DNA from: Owenia fusiformis | Taxonomy: Eukaryota; Annelida; Polychaeta; Sabellida; Oweniidae | DNA: 64,000 nt | Direction of reading: 5' to 3' | Assembly (NCBI GenBank): GCA_903813345.2 | Contig: CAIIXF020000005.1 | Span: 26,169,375-26,233,374, forward strand | Shown here: piece by piece, positions 22,182 to 63,491 of the stretch | How the letters are laid out: each line of letters begins with the position of its first letter | Numbering within the stretch: the stretch's first letter is position 1 | Notes under the pieces: model-generated | Told to the model about the DNA's origin: nothing | Seen by the model: the letters and a program-made list of their open reading frames with translations, nothing else | Databases searched by the model: none | Translations under genes and position numbers: made by a program

Positions 22182-22352
22182 CTTGTAAATACCACTTATA
22201 CAGTACTTGTAAATACCACTTATACAGTACTTGTAAATACCACTTATACAGTACTTGTAAATACCACTTATACAGTACTTGTAAATACCACTTATACAGT
22301 ACTTGTAAATACCACTTATACAGTACTTGTAAATACCACTTATACAGTACTT
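22164..22352. repeat. 24-bp minisatellite grown from a MITE terminal repeat (8 copies)
   Basis: The unit AAATACCACTTATACAGTAC plus TTGT occurs eight times with no point differences until the last unit, whose end changes to TTCTC. The first 20 bases are the right terminus of family B MITEs, so the array arose by amplification of that terminus. The near-identity of units indicates recent growth. Confidence 0.92.
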
Positions 22353-23243
22353 CTCATATCTTGTCTTGTCTTTTTCATTCTTGTTGACTTTATTTATAGG
22401 AGGTCAAGTTATTTGTGATTATTTCAATATGTACTGATTGATATAAATAGATAAAAGTAATTAAAGATGAAGATAGTGTCAAATTTTGAAGTTGAATTTA
22501 TTTTCTCGCAAAATGGCAAGATAAAAAATATGATGTACAATAAATTATAACAAATTTTTACAACACATTTTTATTTGATTATCATTTGTTGACAAGGTTC
22601 TTATTGCTCTTGCCATAACTTGGCAAATCCACTATTCACACTTTGCCTGTAGAAGATATACATATGTACATGCACAAAAAATGAGAGTATTATAGACTAA
22701 CACAAAAATATACACAAAGGTACCATATAGACCCCATCATTACATCACCTTGCTTATGGTTTCAAAGTTATATATGCAACAAACATTAATATGTGAGGTT
22801 TTTCATTGAGGCAATGATACTGTAAGCAAACTAATGGTGTGGGGATAGCACACATATAAAGGGAAAGCGCCAATGGCCCAAATCAATATATGGAATTATG
22901 CATATTTGCTCAAAAATACAATTTCAAATAATTTTTTTCAAAGGGGGGGGGGCTTAACTTTGCATATAAAGTATATCAATTCTTGAAATGAAGTTACATA
23001 TACTTTTTATTAAGGAATACAACTGAATTTTGTATGATTTTTATGTGCAATCACTTTTTCTGATCACTGTTAAAGACCAAGGCCATTGAGCCATTTGGCA
23101 GTTGACAGATTAAAATCTCAGGTCACATACTTGCCATAAATCATAGAATTGAGATCCTTTGTAACTATTCTAATATGATAATCAACCAGAAAGATAACTA
23201 TTTCGTTCAATAATGAAAAGTCATATTCAGTATACTCCATTAC
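22353..23243. other. Gene-free AT-rich stretch
   Basis: No gene, repeat array or RNA gene was recognised. A G-run sits at about 22945. On the minus strand this region is downstream of CLN8 and may include distal 3'UTR, for which there is no direct evidence. Confidence 0.4.
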
Positions 23244-23423
23244 AGGCCCGTAGCCAGAGGGGGAGCTGGGGGAGCGGAAGCTCCCCCTCTGGCCAGAAAT
23301 TCTTTCAAAATCATGCAGTTTTTCACCATTCTGAGAATTTCATGCATGATTTTTAGCCAAAATTGTGAAAAATCTCCCCCTGGAAAAAAGCTCCCCCTCC
23401 TGGTAAAAGCTGGCTCCGGGCAA
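23244..23423. mobile_element. MITE (family A), copy 2, reverse orientation
   Basis: Reverse-complement copy of the 71-260 element: ends AGGCCCGTAGCC and GGCTCCGGGCAA, interior GGGGGAGC and TGGCCAGAAATTCTTTCAAA. The flanks CCATTAC and GCATTAT agree at five of seven positions, consistent with an older insertion. Confidence 0.78.
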
Positions 23424-24186
23424 GCATTATACAAGAACTGTAATTCAGTTCCCAAGTTATTATGACATCAAATATCATTTTAGAGTTTTAAAATGATCAA
23501 TAAATACATGGTAATAGGGATCTTTACCTAAAGTCCCAACTATTTTACAAAACAGCCCTATTATTTCTTATTAGGGCCCATGAGACACTTGAAATATTAA
23601 ACGTGTGATATTTCTAATGTTAAATTAATTGCACTTCAATATATTCAGTATTTTCTCAATTGCACTTATGTAATCTCAATATTTAGCACCCTCCTTCTTA
23701 TAAGCGCCAACTCCACTTCACAAATAAAAAGTGAGAAATGACCAAGTATTAACAAATACATGAACATTTTTGACTACTTTCATAAATAGAGACTCATTAG
23801 AATGGTCTGAAGGAGGCGGGGCGCTGCTTACAGAAAAAATGATATTCAGTATTTCTTAATCAGTGTTAATTGCACAAATCCTCTTTAAAATACTATATAT
23901 TCCATTACGAATTCTCATTTATTCAAAAGGAAAATAAACATGTACTTCATCAACCTATACATGAACATGTTTTCTTAGAAAACAACCAAACTCTCCACTT
24001 TATAATACAGTGTTTATACAGGGTGGCAAGAAAATTGTTCTAATTTATATTCTGATTTAAATGCATTTCGATTTCAACAACAAAAACATGACAACATTTC
24101 TAAAAAAATCAACCTCTCAACAATATGCTTATTTACAGGGTGAGACAAAAATTCTTATACCAAATAACATTTAACAGAATATTGTA

Positions 24187-24370
24187 CAGTGAAACCTGTA
24201 AAGTGGAACACCTCTAAAAGTGGAACACCTCCGTTAGTTGAACACTTTTTAGAGTCTTAAGACCAAATGACTTTATGTTAAATGAATCTCTATAATTGGA
24301 ACACCTCCCAAGTAGAACACTTTTTAGAGGTACCAAAGGTGTTCCACTTATATGTAGACAGGTTTTACTG
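24187..24370. mobile_element. MITE (family C, CAGTGAAACCTGT ends), TA duplication
   Basis: A 184-bp element with CAGTGAAACCTGT on the left and ACAGGTTTTACTG on the right, TA outside both. The interior repeats GTGGAACACCTC motifs. CAGT(G/A)AAACCTG ends with TA duplication are typical of pogo/Tigger-like Tc1/mariner derivatives. Related copies: 28410-28906, 38852-39028, 46850-47032. Confidence 0.82.
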
Positions 24371-24580
24371 TATTTATACAATTAACGATGTAAAAGAACC
24401 CTTCAGTGATAATGCAGAAGTTATTGAAGAATTCAGATGAGATCCTCTGAATGCAGGAATAGAGTAGATGATGTCTAGAGCCCTGCATTTGGAGGATGTT
24501 CACATGAAAAATCTTAAGTGAAGTTATTCAAAATTCATGATGATTACACTTATATTTAAACATAGATAAATTACACTGAT

Positions 24581-25420
24581 TTAATTTCTCTTTTTAACAG
24601 CCGACCCATTCTTTGACTTATTGTTGTTTGAGTCATCAAAGTTCCAATCTACTGGTATGATCATCTGTGAAGTTTTCTTGTATGTCCAATATGGCGTCAT
24701 GATGACGGTTCCCAGCAGTAATTGTGCATACAATGGTACAAACAACTTCAGGGGCATCACCTTCCAGATATAATCCATGTGACAGTATGATAAATACCAA
24801 AGATGGCACTCGAGGACGCTGCGAAGATGAAACGAATGAACCAGGATAAACTGGTTTGCTTTCCATATGAAACTGTCCTGTAGGTTACATTTCAGTAATG
24901 TCCAGCAGATTCCTGAGAATGGAGTGCTCATTTCAAGTAAGACTCCCTTAACTGCGAAAAAATGGCCACACTCGAAGTATACCACAACAGCAAACCCGAG
25001 CAATGAGAACCAGTGATGAACGTTAAGTAAAAGGTTGAAGGATTTGTATATCATCTCGGATATCCCAAGTATTGTCACTTCAAAGATAAAGAATCCTAGG
25101 ATGATATGAACAGCAAAGTTTGAAGTTGGACATGTAGCATAAACTACATCTTCTATAAGGACATCATCAAAAAACACACCCCATACTCCTATTACAGACC
25201 CAGCACATCCAAATATTCCACGGACAACTGCTAAGTTCCAAAAAACTTTTTCTTTCATGCGAAGGTTATTGTATGTCCGAATAAATGAACCGACAAAGTG
25301 TGATACTACAAATAGTGTTATGAAGGACATGACAGATATTAAAACCATAATGCTGCGTGTCTTCAGGCTTTTGTAATCCAAGGTCTCTAGGCTTGGGTGG
25401 ATATATTCAACGAGACCCAT
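24581..25420 (-). CDS. CLN8: Protein CLN8 (TLC-domain ER membrane protein)
   Basis: CLN8 is a multi-pass membrane protein of the ER/ERGIC that helps load newly made lysosomal enzymes into transport vesicles; loss causes neuronal ceroid lipofuscinosis in humans. This reading gives 279 aa, against about 286 in human. Conserved stretches seen: KEKVFWNLAVVRGIFG, LLEMSTPFSGICWTLLK, FWKANQFILVHSFHLR and PYWTYKKTSQMIIPVDWNF, plus several hydrophobic segments of the TRAM-LAG-CLN8 fold. The C-terminus KKRN is a dilysine (KKXX) ER-retrieval signal. The start at 25420 is chosen because MGLVEYIHPSLETL aligns with family N-termini and has an A at -3 and G at +4. The frame stays open for 99 codons further upstream only because the adjacent 19-bp minisatellite lacks stops. 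The whole coding region is one exon, whereas the human gene splits it. A splice acceptor TTATTTTCCAG at 25477 probably marks the 5'UTR exon. Confidence 0.95.
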   Translation of the reverse strand: MGLVEYIHPSLETLDYKSLKTRSIMVLISVMSFITLFVVSHFVGSFIRTYNNLRMKEKVFWNLAVVRGIFGCAGSVIGVWGVFFDDVLIEDVVYATCPTSNFAVHIILGFFIFEVTILGISEMIYKSFNLLLNVHHWFSLLGFAVVVYFECGHFFAVKGVLLEMSTPFSGICWTLLKCNLQDSFIWKANQFILVHSFHLRSVLECHLWYLSYCHMDYIWKVMPLKLFVPLYAQLLLGTVIMTPYWTYKKTSQMIIPVDWNFDDSNNNKSKNGSAVKKRN

Positions 25421-25476
25421 TTTGTCGGTGTTAGTAAAATCTATAAATATCACATGCAGATATGGATGGATCCCAA

Positions 25477-25490
25477 CTGGAAAATAATGA
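25477..25490 (-). promoter_or_regulatory. Probable 3' splice site 5' of the CLN8 coding exon
   Basis: On the minus strand TCATTATTTTCCAG precedes TTGGGATCC, 56 bases before the CLN8 ATG. If used, it puts the minisatellite in an intron and excludes an N-terminal extension. Paired donor candidate: after 31455 (CTCGAG|GTTTGT). Confidence 0.5.
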
Positions 25491-25502
25491 TGCACAATCA
25501 TA

Positions 25503-26331
25503 AAACATGCAATATGATAATAAACATGCAATATGATAATGAACATGCAATATGATAATGAACATGTAATATGATAATGAACATGCAATATGATAATGAA
25601 CATGGAATAAGATAATGAACATGCAATATGATAATGAACATGCAATATGATAATGAACATGCAATATGATAATGAACATGCAATATGATAATGAACATAC
25701 AATATGATAATGAACATGGAATAAGATCATGAACATGCAATGTGATAATAAACATGCAATAAGATAATGAACATGCAATATGATAATGAACATGGTATAA
25801 GATAATGAACATGCAATATGATAATGAACATGGGATATGATAATGAACATGCTATATGAAAATAAACATACAATATGATAATGAACATGCAATATGATAA
25901 TGAACATGCAATATGATAATGAACATGCAATATGATAATGAACATGCAATATGATAATGAACATGCAATGTGATAATGAACATGCAATGTGATAATGAAC
26001 ATGGAATATGATAATGAATATGCAATAAGATAATGAACATGCAATATGATAATGAACATTGAATATGATAATGAATATGCAATAAGATAATGAACATGGA
26101 ATATGATAATGAATATGCAATATGATAATGAACATACAATGTGATAATGAACATGCAATGTGATAATGAACATGTAATATGATAATGAACATTGAATATG
26201 ATAATGAATATGCAATAAGATAATGAACATGCAATATGATAATGAACATTGAATATGATAATGAATATGCAATAAGATAATGAACATGCAATATGATAAT
26301 GAACATGCAATATGATAATGAACATACAATA
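25503..26331. repeat. 19-bp minisatellite (~43 units) upstream of CLN8, open in all three minus frames
   Basis: Unit AATATGATAATGAACATGC with scattered substitutions (GGAATAAG, TGAATATG variants). As 19 is not a multiple of three, each minus-strand frame cycles through all phases and reads the same 19-residue period (HVHYHIACSLSYCMFIIIL). None of the frames meets a stop for several hundred bases, so long apparent proteins arise. I treat these as repeat artefacts, probably intronic. Confidence 0.93.
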
Positions 26332-26983
26332 TTATAATCTTATTGAATGTGTGGCTTGGATCCAGGTTAAGTGTGTGTTATATGTCAGCTTTCGCATTTC
26401 TGTTCACTTTTTGAAATTAAGCAAGGATGTTACTCATTGCAAAGACAGATGCGAGTAGTCAAAATGGGTTGTGGGGCATTGTGAAGTTGTGCTATGTGCA
26501 GGATTAGGAAGAAGTCTCATCATCAAGATAGCAAGTAAACCATCAATTTGCATAATTTTTGCGAATAAGTGCCAAGATTTGCTTAGCATTTGGGCATGCT
26601 GGATATTTTTGTTGTTATTTTGTCGTTCTTCAATTACAATAATATCACTTTATATCTTGCTTTTCTTTTCAATCAAAACAATTATTTCAACTAACTATGT
26701 ACATGTATAATGATAACAATATTTCTTGTAACTTTTATTGTGATAAAAAGAAAATACAAGTACTTTTTTCAAAAAGAAATTAGTTATCAGCTGGTGTCAT
26801 TGTTTTTATTTTTCAAAGTCTGCCATTTGTAATTTTTTCTGATTGTTACACTAATGATAACCAACAAAATCAAAACTATTTTATCATCCTATAAACTACA
26901 AAGTTCAAGTATCCTATTTCAGTTCAATTGTTCTCTGCAAACCCATTTTTATCTGCCCTATTGTCAAGCTTTCTTCGTATCTT

Positions 26984-27133
26984 AGGATAGGGCTAATGAA
27001 TTTAATGTTTAATAACACACTCTTTTTATCTAGCAACATCTAGTCATTTTAATTTGGTAGGATAGGGCTAATGAATTAAATGTTTAATAACACACTCTCT
27101 TTATCTAGCAACATCTAGTCATTTTAATTTGGT
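26984..27133. repeat. 75-bp tandem duplication
   Basis: AGGATAGGGCTAATGAATT begins both copies (26984 and 27059). The copies differ by only two or three bases, indicating a recent duplication. Confidence 0.9.
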
Positions 27134-28409
27134 CTTTTTTGAAAAAAAATAGATCAATTTTATTTTTAAAATCTGGGGATCTTTTCTTGCAGTGAAAAAT
27201 CATGCATTTTTGGGGTTGCCATTGCTTTTATGCCCAGTGATAATTTTTACTTTATAAATCAGTAAATCAGTATTTTAACAGTTAATTTATATGATCCCAT
27301 TAGATTGGGACATTAAACAATATTTTGAAAATTGGATAAAAAATCAAATAAAGCTCAAGTAGAAGTTCTCTATAGTATTTTATATTTATTGACAAAAAGT
27401 GTTAAACATGATTTCATAAACATAGAATTTCATTTCAGTAGCCTGAGGTAGGTTCAATATTAGATTAGAATTCCAGGGGACATCGATGATAACTGATCAG
27501 TAGTACATGCATCTACATGTATATACTTGGTACCTGATTTATGTATTGACTTTGCTATGATAAATGTTAAAAGTTCAGTCCCGTGTATTGACCCCTCGAC
27601 TGGAGAACTGTCATCAGTTTAAGATTTCACTATCCTGTATTTAAGTATTTTTGGAATATCTCAGATTGGTCTTGGGTCCCTCTACTTTTTAAAAAGACTG
27701 ATAAGAAGGCCCAACATTAAAAGTGCCCATCCAGTGATCTCCAGAACATCGTTTCAATCTGGATTTTGTTCTAAAATGAATAGAATCAAAATGTTATCCT
27801 TTGATTGACAGTCGGCCCTGCTTGACATTGTCAGATAACCCTTGAAAAAGCTATGGTATATTGAATATTAATTGATACAGGGTTTTGAGCAGACAAGGAA
27901 CATTGAATAATCAGTGATTTTAACTGATTATACCTCCAATCTCGAGTTTTATTAACTTTTATTTATACATACATGTCAGGGTTCTCACCAGAAAATTTTT
28001 AGACCCCAGATTTTTTTGCGGTATTGCGACTACTCCTCTCCCATGTGAGATCAGAGATATCCTATTAGTATACTTTTCAAGATTATCTACCTATTTTAAT
28101 CACAATATACATTTCTAAAAGGTTTCTGACTTCCTATTCCTTGTTTGTATCCAGTTTTATGTATTTTCTCAAGAGTTTTACTTCAAATAATAATGTGAGA
28201 AAAGTGTAAAATTGGACTCTTGATAAAACACTCTAGACACCGGAAAAGCTATAAGACTCTGGAGCAAGAGAGTCTAAAGACATTAGACTCCGGAGAATCT
28301 CCTGCATGTTCCTTTATCTTGATGGCTTTGAGGATGCCAGTTTGACAACAAAATAGAGAACTGTAAAATGTTAGTATAAACATACTTTGAAGTACTGTGC
28401 AAAATAGTA

Positions 28410-28906
28410 CAGTAAGACCTGCCTCATCTGAACTTGGAACCATTTAAGTGTTCATATAAGGAGGTGTTCACCTCAAAGAGGTTTTTGCATTCTGAACTTT
28501 GAAGAAATGTGAACATACAGTATTCTCAATAAACATTGATAATGCAATTTACCACTGAGCTTTATGGCATTCCAGTAAATCAAAAAATCTGATTTAAATA
28601 AATGTTTAAGTCATCTTAGAAAGACATATTTTGATTGAGACTTTTCCGTAATTTTGGATTTCATAATAAAACAGTAATAGCAAATATTTGAACAATTTTG
28701 AATGAAACTTGTGATATTTTATGAAAAGTGTTCAAACTAGACCAGTTAATTTTTCAAATATGACTGTTCACTGTTCAAATTGGGAGGTGTCCACATTATA
28801 AGGTTTCAACATGGAAGTCAATGGGAAGAAAAAATGAGACTGAGAAAAGTGTTCAGATTAGGAGGTGTTCGGATTAGCCAGATGTTTGGATAAACAGGTT
28901 TTACTG
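28410..28906. mobile_element. Family C element, ~500 bp
   Basis: CAGTAAGACCTG on the left (after TA) and CAGGTTTTACTG on the right bound GTGTTC-rich sequence (AAGTGTTCATATAAGGAGGTG, GGAGGTGTTCGGATTAGCC). It is longer and more diverged than the 184-bp copy. The right flank is TG rather than TA. Confidence 0.65.
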
Positions 28907-29043
28907 TGATACATTGCAGGACCATCAGATTTTTCATTTGCAATTCTCAAGAGAGGAGCGTATAACAACATTGACAAACAGCTCTAACACAGTCAAAAAG
29001 TAATCTAAAAAGTAAATGACTATATAATTATGAGTTATATTTT

Positions 29044-29149
29044 CACACTACCCTACCCCCATACTGGAGCCTGTATTTCTTTAAAAGGGATACAGGGTAC
29101 AGTGATGTTCCAAAGAAACACAGGCTACAGATGGGGGTAGGGGAGTGTG
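29044..29149. repeat. Foldback element, ~105 bp
   Basis: CACACTACCCTACCCCCAT faces ATGGGGGTAGGGGAGTGTG, with further pairing inside (AGCCTGT.TTTCTTT / AAAGAAACACAGGCT). Probably a palindromic MITE. Confidence 0.75.
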
Positions 29150-31454
29150 ATTTTGCTTTCCCAACTCCTGATGGGCCTGCAGAAAAGAAAAAAGAGTGGG
29201 AAGCAAGCATGGAGGAGAATTAAATCTATGATAATATTAGCAATTAAATTGATGTTACATTTGCAATTTTATAGCATGCAGAAACTGCAAGTATTAAATA
29301 TAAGCAAAGGGTAGTAAATACAACATATAATAACTCTAAACTGTTAAATAAAAAATTTAGAAAAATTCTACATGCAAGGATATTACTGTTATAATTTCTC
29401 AAAAAATTAAAAAATATAATTAAAATATTCTTACCTTTCTATTATGTCATTTGTATGTTTATCTATCAAAATTTACATCATGCTTTGGCTTACGCAGAGC
29501 TTCTTTATCACCAAGAGTGCAATCACCTCATTTGTGGTTTAAGATTCCAATTTCTCATATATCTGAAACGATAGCATAATCTCTAAGAACCAATGGTAGG
29601 TTAAAGTGATAACCCCGTGGGAGACCATGTGACAATTGTTGTCGAATCAGACATTGTTTGACAGAACTAAATACGAATGATTTTGGGAGAATATATTTAC
29701 ATTTTTTGAAATATTTTGTGAATCAAATTTAAATACAAGCTTTTTAATATCTGAATGGACAGATAGAAAGTAGACAATCCCAGCTTTTTATACACATAAG
29801 TGAAAACTGGATAATTCTTTAAATCTCAAATGTATTCAATTCTAATATAGTATAAGTAAACACCACATTGATAAAGTTTGAGATATCCAAGATAAAACAT
29901 TATGTTAGTGCTGTTCAACTAAATCACATGAGTTCTCTCAGAGATTTCAGCCTTTTATCAAGTACCAATGTTGTCACTTTATCAAGTCAAGTGACATAAC
30001 AGGTTAAAAGGTAGCCACTGTCAAGGTTGATCTTACCACTTTGTTCAAAGGGAATAAATTTTCAAATGACATGGGTTGCACTCTGTTGTAGCCAAACCTG
30101 ATGTGCAGTTTTAAGAACCACCATGCAACTCACAAATTGGAAAATCTACAAATGCTCAGGAATTACAAATTTATTTCTCCAAATGCATATGATTCTCTGA
30201 GATCACAAACCACCTTTGGAAACACCCCCCCCCCCAAAAAAAAGAACTAACAATCACTTGATTTTTTATGATGGTTTTTCAAATTGATTCAATTTTCCAT
30301 TCCAAAAAGAGACAAGCTGTTTTAGTTTTAGTGTTTCAACTCAAGTCACAACTGCCTAAAGCCCACTTCAATGTATTATGTTCTTCATTAAAACCTAAAA
30401 AGAGGAAGAAAAAGACCACAGTGTTGTAATACATGGAAAAACATATCCATATTATACAGGATTTAAAAATAACATGGCAATACTGTAAAGTAATTAAACA
30501 AATGTAAGAGCCACATATTTGATAAGCCAAACCACAAGCAGATGATATAAAACAAAGTGTATAGTAACTCATGAATATATTTTTCCATTGACTGCAGCGC
30601 TTACAGCACTGAATTTTTTGTTTCATTATCTTTTTAGTTGCAATCAGCGCGATCCATGGGCTTTCTCTTGAAACCAATGGTGCGATCGGACCCCCCCCCC
30701 TAGTCTATATCCAATAGACTGAATTTCCTGAGAATTCACTCTATTGATCATTATGTCCCCCCTGTGGGAAAAAACAGGAAATTTCAGGCACACAATTATC
30801 AATTTTAGGAAACTTCCCTTCCAAAAAATAAACATTATAACAATTCAATTAAGTAGTAAGGTATAATTAAATGCTATGAAAAGTAACACAGCATATTGTC
30901 AAATGGAAATAAAGCTAGGGGAAGTAACAAGTATAAGTTTATAAGTTTATAAGTAATTTTCCGTCCTAGGCAGACATTGCCTGTATGACAGTTCTGATAC
31001 TTTTTGAAACTAACGTAGTATGCAAATTAATTTACCCAGTCGGCCAATGGCACTTCCTCTGTAAACAAATATTTTTCAATCCCAAATTTTAACATATGTG
31101 GGCTATAGTCTGAATATTTTCATTCCAAATTTCAAAAAAAATTCAGACTAGAGGAAATACCCCCCACGGAACGAAAGCACTGGTTTTGTAAAGTGATGCA
31201 AACACAAAAATTCGCACCTCTTCACATTTGATGGCTATTCCCCTAATTATATAGATTCTATAAAAGGTATTATGATAGATACTGTAGACTTTGTACAGTC
31301 CGTATCTGTCAGACCCTGTATTTATGATATTATAAAGTCGCCCCGGGAAATTCGGCAAATATTTACTTCTTTCAAAATTACATGTGAAGGACTTTAACAA
31401 TGATAAAGATGTGTTAAAAAAAGCTTTTGAAGATAAAGATTAAAATCTACAAAC

Positions 31455-31545
31455 CTCGAGCACTAATGACCTCCACATGGCTGTGTAATTTGCCACTTCG
31501 ACAATATTTTCGAGAGAAGTCACTTTTAAATTTCGTCTGCCATTT
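31455..31545 (-). other. Candidate CLN8 5' untranslated exon
   Basis: On the minus strand a stretch from about 31545 ends at CTCGAG followed by the donor GTTTGT at 31454. It lies about 220 bp from the WASHC4 start codon on the other strand. Splicing to the acceptor at 25477 would give a short upstream ORF and then the CLN8 ATG. There is no transcript evidence, and the 5' limit is arbitrary. Confidence 0.3.
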
Positions 31546-31554
31546 TGTCCAGCA

Positions 31555-31566
31555 GATCACGTGATT
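31555..31566. promoter_or_regulatory. E-box GATCACGTGATT in the CLN8-WASHC4 intergenic promoter candidate
   Basis: Same 12-mer as at 1023-1034. It sits 202 bp before the WASHC4 ATG and about 100 bp before the putative CLN8 donor. A further GGTCATGTGACAG at 31743-31755 is CLEAR-like (TFEB-type GTCACGTGAC). Human lysosomal genes are commonly TFEB targets; regulation here is inferred. Confidence 0.4.
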
Positions 31567-31767
31567 ATTCTATAGCCTCTACACTAGTTTTACATTTTTT
31601 AGTAACCTTTTCATTTGATCAAATCAAAATATTTTTATGAGAAGGAGTATTTTTTAATATTAATTTAGTCTCGGCTCAACACTTGTTGTTCTGGATATGA
31701 GGATAGTTAAAGTAAGAATACAAATTTTAATTTGGCTGTCTAGGTCATGTGACAGGGAGGTTCAAAC

Positions 31768-61748
<29,981 letters not shown>

Positions 61749-62109
61749 GTCCCCTCCCCCAGGGCAAGATGGTATGAGGGTTCCAATGGACTTAACTAAG
61801 CAGTGTAAAGATGATCTCTGACGGATACAGAAGATATAGCTTGGTTATTATACTTATGGGACTCAAGTCATATGACAAATCAGATAGAACATGGAACATT
61901 GTCTGTCTTTGTCTTGGAGGCTGCCCAACATAGTAGAAGTACTTGACAAAAAAAGTGTATTTTAGTTCTAAAAAATAAGGAGTTACAGTATTAAATAAAT
62001 TAATATGATTGAAATATTATGTTAAACAAAAATGTTCTCATGGTATATCTACTATCCTATTAAACGATATATGTAAGATACTCATCCCAGGGTTTTCATA
62101 CAAAAGAAA

Positions 62110-62115
62110 AATAAA
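62110..62115 (+). terminator. Candidate proximal poly(A) signal of WASHC4
   Basis: AATAAA 362 bp after the stop, immediately before a family D element. A second AATAAA is at 62729-62734, after several foldbacks. Which is used is unknown. Confidence 0.4.
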
Positions 62116-62118
62116 GCT

Positions 62119-62225
62119 GTGGTGACATATTGTTACAGTCACCAACTATTTTGTGGTTGGTGTTTGATATTCAGTGTCTAACAAATGGCAGGTAGTTTTG
62201 CATTTTGCATATTTTAATGTCTTGT
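62119..62225. mobile_element. TGTCACCACC-type element (family D), WASHC4 3' region
   Basis: TGGTGACATATTGTTACAGT then CACCAACTATTTTGTGG and AACAAATGGCAGGTAGTTTTG followed by ATTTTAATGTCTTGT, the order of the family's interior and right flank. The left end is altered. Confidence 0.6.
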
Positions 62226-62256
62226 TAAATCTGCTGTAGAAAGGTGCAATATTGAA

Positions 62257-62390
62257 CAAATATTTCACTCTATTGAGGTGAATACCTGTACATCTTTCAC
62301 AAGTGATATTCCACGAAGCCCGAAGGGCAAGTGGAATATCACCTTGTGAAAGTGCAACAGGTATTCACCGAAAATAGAGTGAAATATTTG
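62257..62390. repeat. Foldback, 134 bp
   Basis: CAAATATTTCACTCTATT and AATAGAGTGAAATATTTG form the outer stem; GGTGAATACCTGT / ACAGGTATTCACC and TGATATTCCAC / GTGGAATATCA continue it, so nearly the whole element can pair. Confidence 0.82.
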
Positions 62391-62393
62391 TTT

Positions 62394-62682
62394 TATTATA
62401 TCACTGTCTAGCTAAACATCCCTAATATTATTAAGTCATTAAGTCTTCAGATATTTTTACGAATCTACTCGGTTCGTCTGCCATTTTGACTTAAACTGAA
62501 CTAAATTATTTACACTGAACGAAAACAAATCTTTCAAAATTCCCGGGAGCGTGGGATATCGCTAGATATCTCACGGTTGTCTTATCTGATTAGCATTGCC
62601 ATTGAATATCGCCAGATATCCCACGACATGTGACCCGGTTTTGACCAATCATACTGTCGCTAGCTAGATAGTGATATAATAA
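62394..62682. mobile_element. MITE with TATATCACT..CTAGCTA ends
   Basis: TATTATATCACTGTCTAGCT faces AGCTAGATAGTGATATAATA about 250 bp apart. It follows the previous foldback directly. The interior contains GATATC..TAGATATC-type palindromes and an AATTCCCGGGA string. Confidence 0.75.
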
Positions 62683-62861
62683 TGCTAAATACCTGTAATA
62701 AATTGTATTATAGTATCATGTTTGTTGAAATAAAGATTGAAATATAAAGTTATTTAAATATTATTGTTTATTTGATATTTGATCAGAAGTTTGATATAGG
62801 ACTTTACCCTTAGGTTCTATCATGGACATATGGACGTATATTTTCCTCCATGGTTCTATGT

Positions 62862-62966
62862 TATGCCGTGGTCACATTTGCTCCGATTTTTACTTGAATA
62901 CAATTTTAAACACAATACTCAATCGGCCGGGTGCCGGTGCTGAAAATCGGAGCATATGTGACCATG
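62862..62966. repeat. Foldback, 105 bp
   Basis: ATGCCGTGGTCACATTTGCT plus CCGATTTT faces AAAATCGG plus AGCATATGTGACCATGGCAT with three mismatches. Intergenic, downstream of WASHC4. Confidence 0.78.
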
Positions 62967-63401
62967 GCATTAGAAGTAGTTTCATGTGTGTCATTGACCA
63001 TAGTGCTGTCTTCAGATCTTGCAGCATATAAATTTTTTTTACATCTAATGATTTTTCAAATTCAACGAATCTTTTAGAGAAAAGAAGAACAATGAAGAAA
63101 TTTATATTTTACATTTCCAATAACTATTGACATGAATTTTACAAGAAGATCTGGCATATTATATGGTATATCTGGTTCATTTTCAAAAAAGTCAAAAATT
63201 GTACTGTATTGTGTTAGTGAACACCTCTCTTTAGTGAAAACTTGCTCCTTGTGAATGCTCATCTTGGAACATTCCATTTTGACTTCTGTATGAAAAAATT
63301 GTAGTGAACACCAATCATCTCCAGTGAATATCTTTTGTGGCTCTTAGTGCTGACTATTCACTTCTACAATCTATGGATAAAAAAGCAAAATAAAAAGTAA
63401 T

Positions 63402-63456
63402 CGCAGTCGGCAGGATTCGAACCTGCGCGGGGAGACCCCAATAGATTTCTAGTCTA
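63402..63456 (-). pseudogene. 3' half of tRNA-Ser(AGA), tandem duplicate
   Basis: Identical to the 3' part of the neighbouring tRNA gene from the anticodon loop to the discriminator base, including the B box GGTTCGAATCC. It lacks the 5' acceptor strand, D arm and A box. It arose by a 90-bp tandem duplication (63364-63453 and 63454-63543) whose breakpoint lies in the anticodon stem. Confidence 0.9.
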
Positions 63457-63491
63457 CAATCCATGGATAAAAAAGCAAAATAAAAAGTACT

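Larger units (their letters stand above)
26332..31454. other. Probable CLN8 5' intron; no coding exon seen
   Basis: About 5.1 kb without recognisable coding sequence. It contains a 75-bp tandem duplication (26984-27133), a family C element (28410-28906), a foldback (29044-29149) and homopolymer runs of C at about 30226 and 30690. Assignment as CLN8 intron depends on the inferred splice pair 31455/25477. Confidence 0.4.

Noticed and set aside
22164-22352. Possible regulatory array of short direct repeats
   Set aside because: The unit is plainly the terminus of the adjacent MITE; no evidence for regulation.
25431-26329. Long periodic open frames (up to 291 codons) on the minus strand
   Set aside because: They are produced by the stop-free 19-bp minisatellite in all three frames and carry no domain.
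30226-30700. C-runs near 30226 and 30690 as possible quadruplex or regulatory elements
   Set aside because: Single homopolymer runs without the four-tract pattern; length is also unreliable in sequencing.
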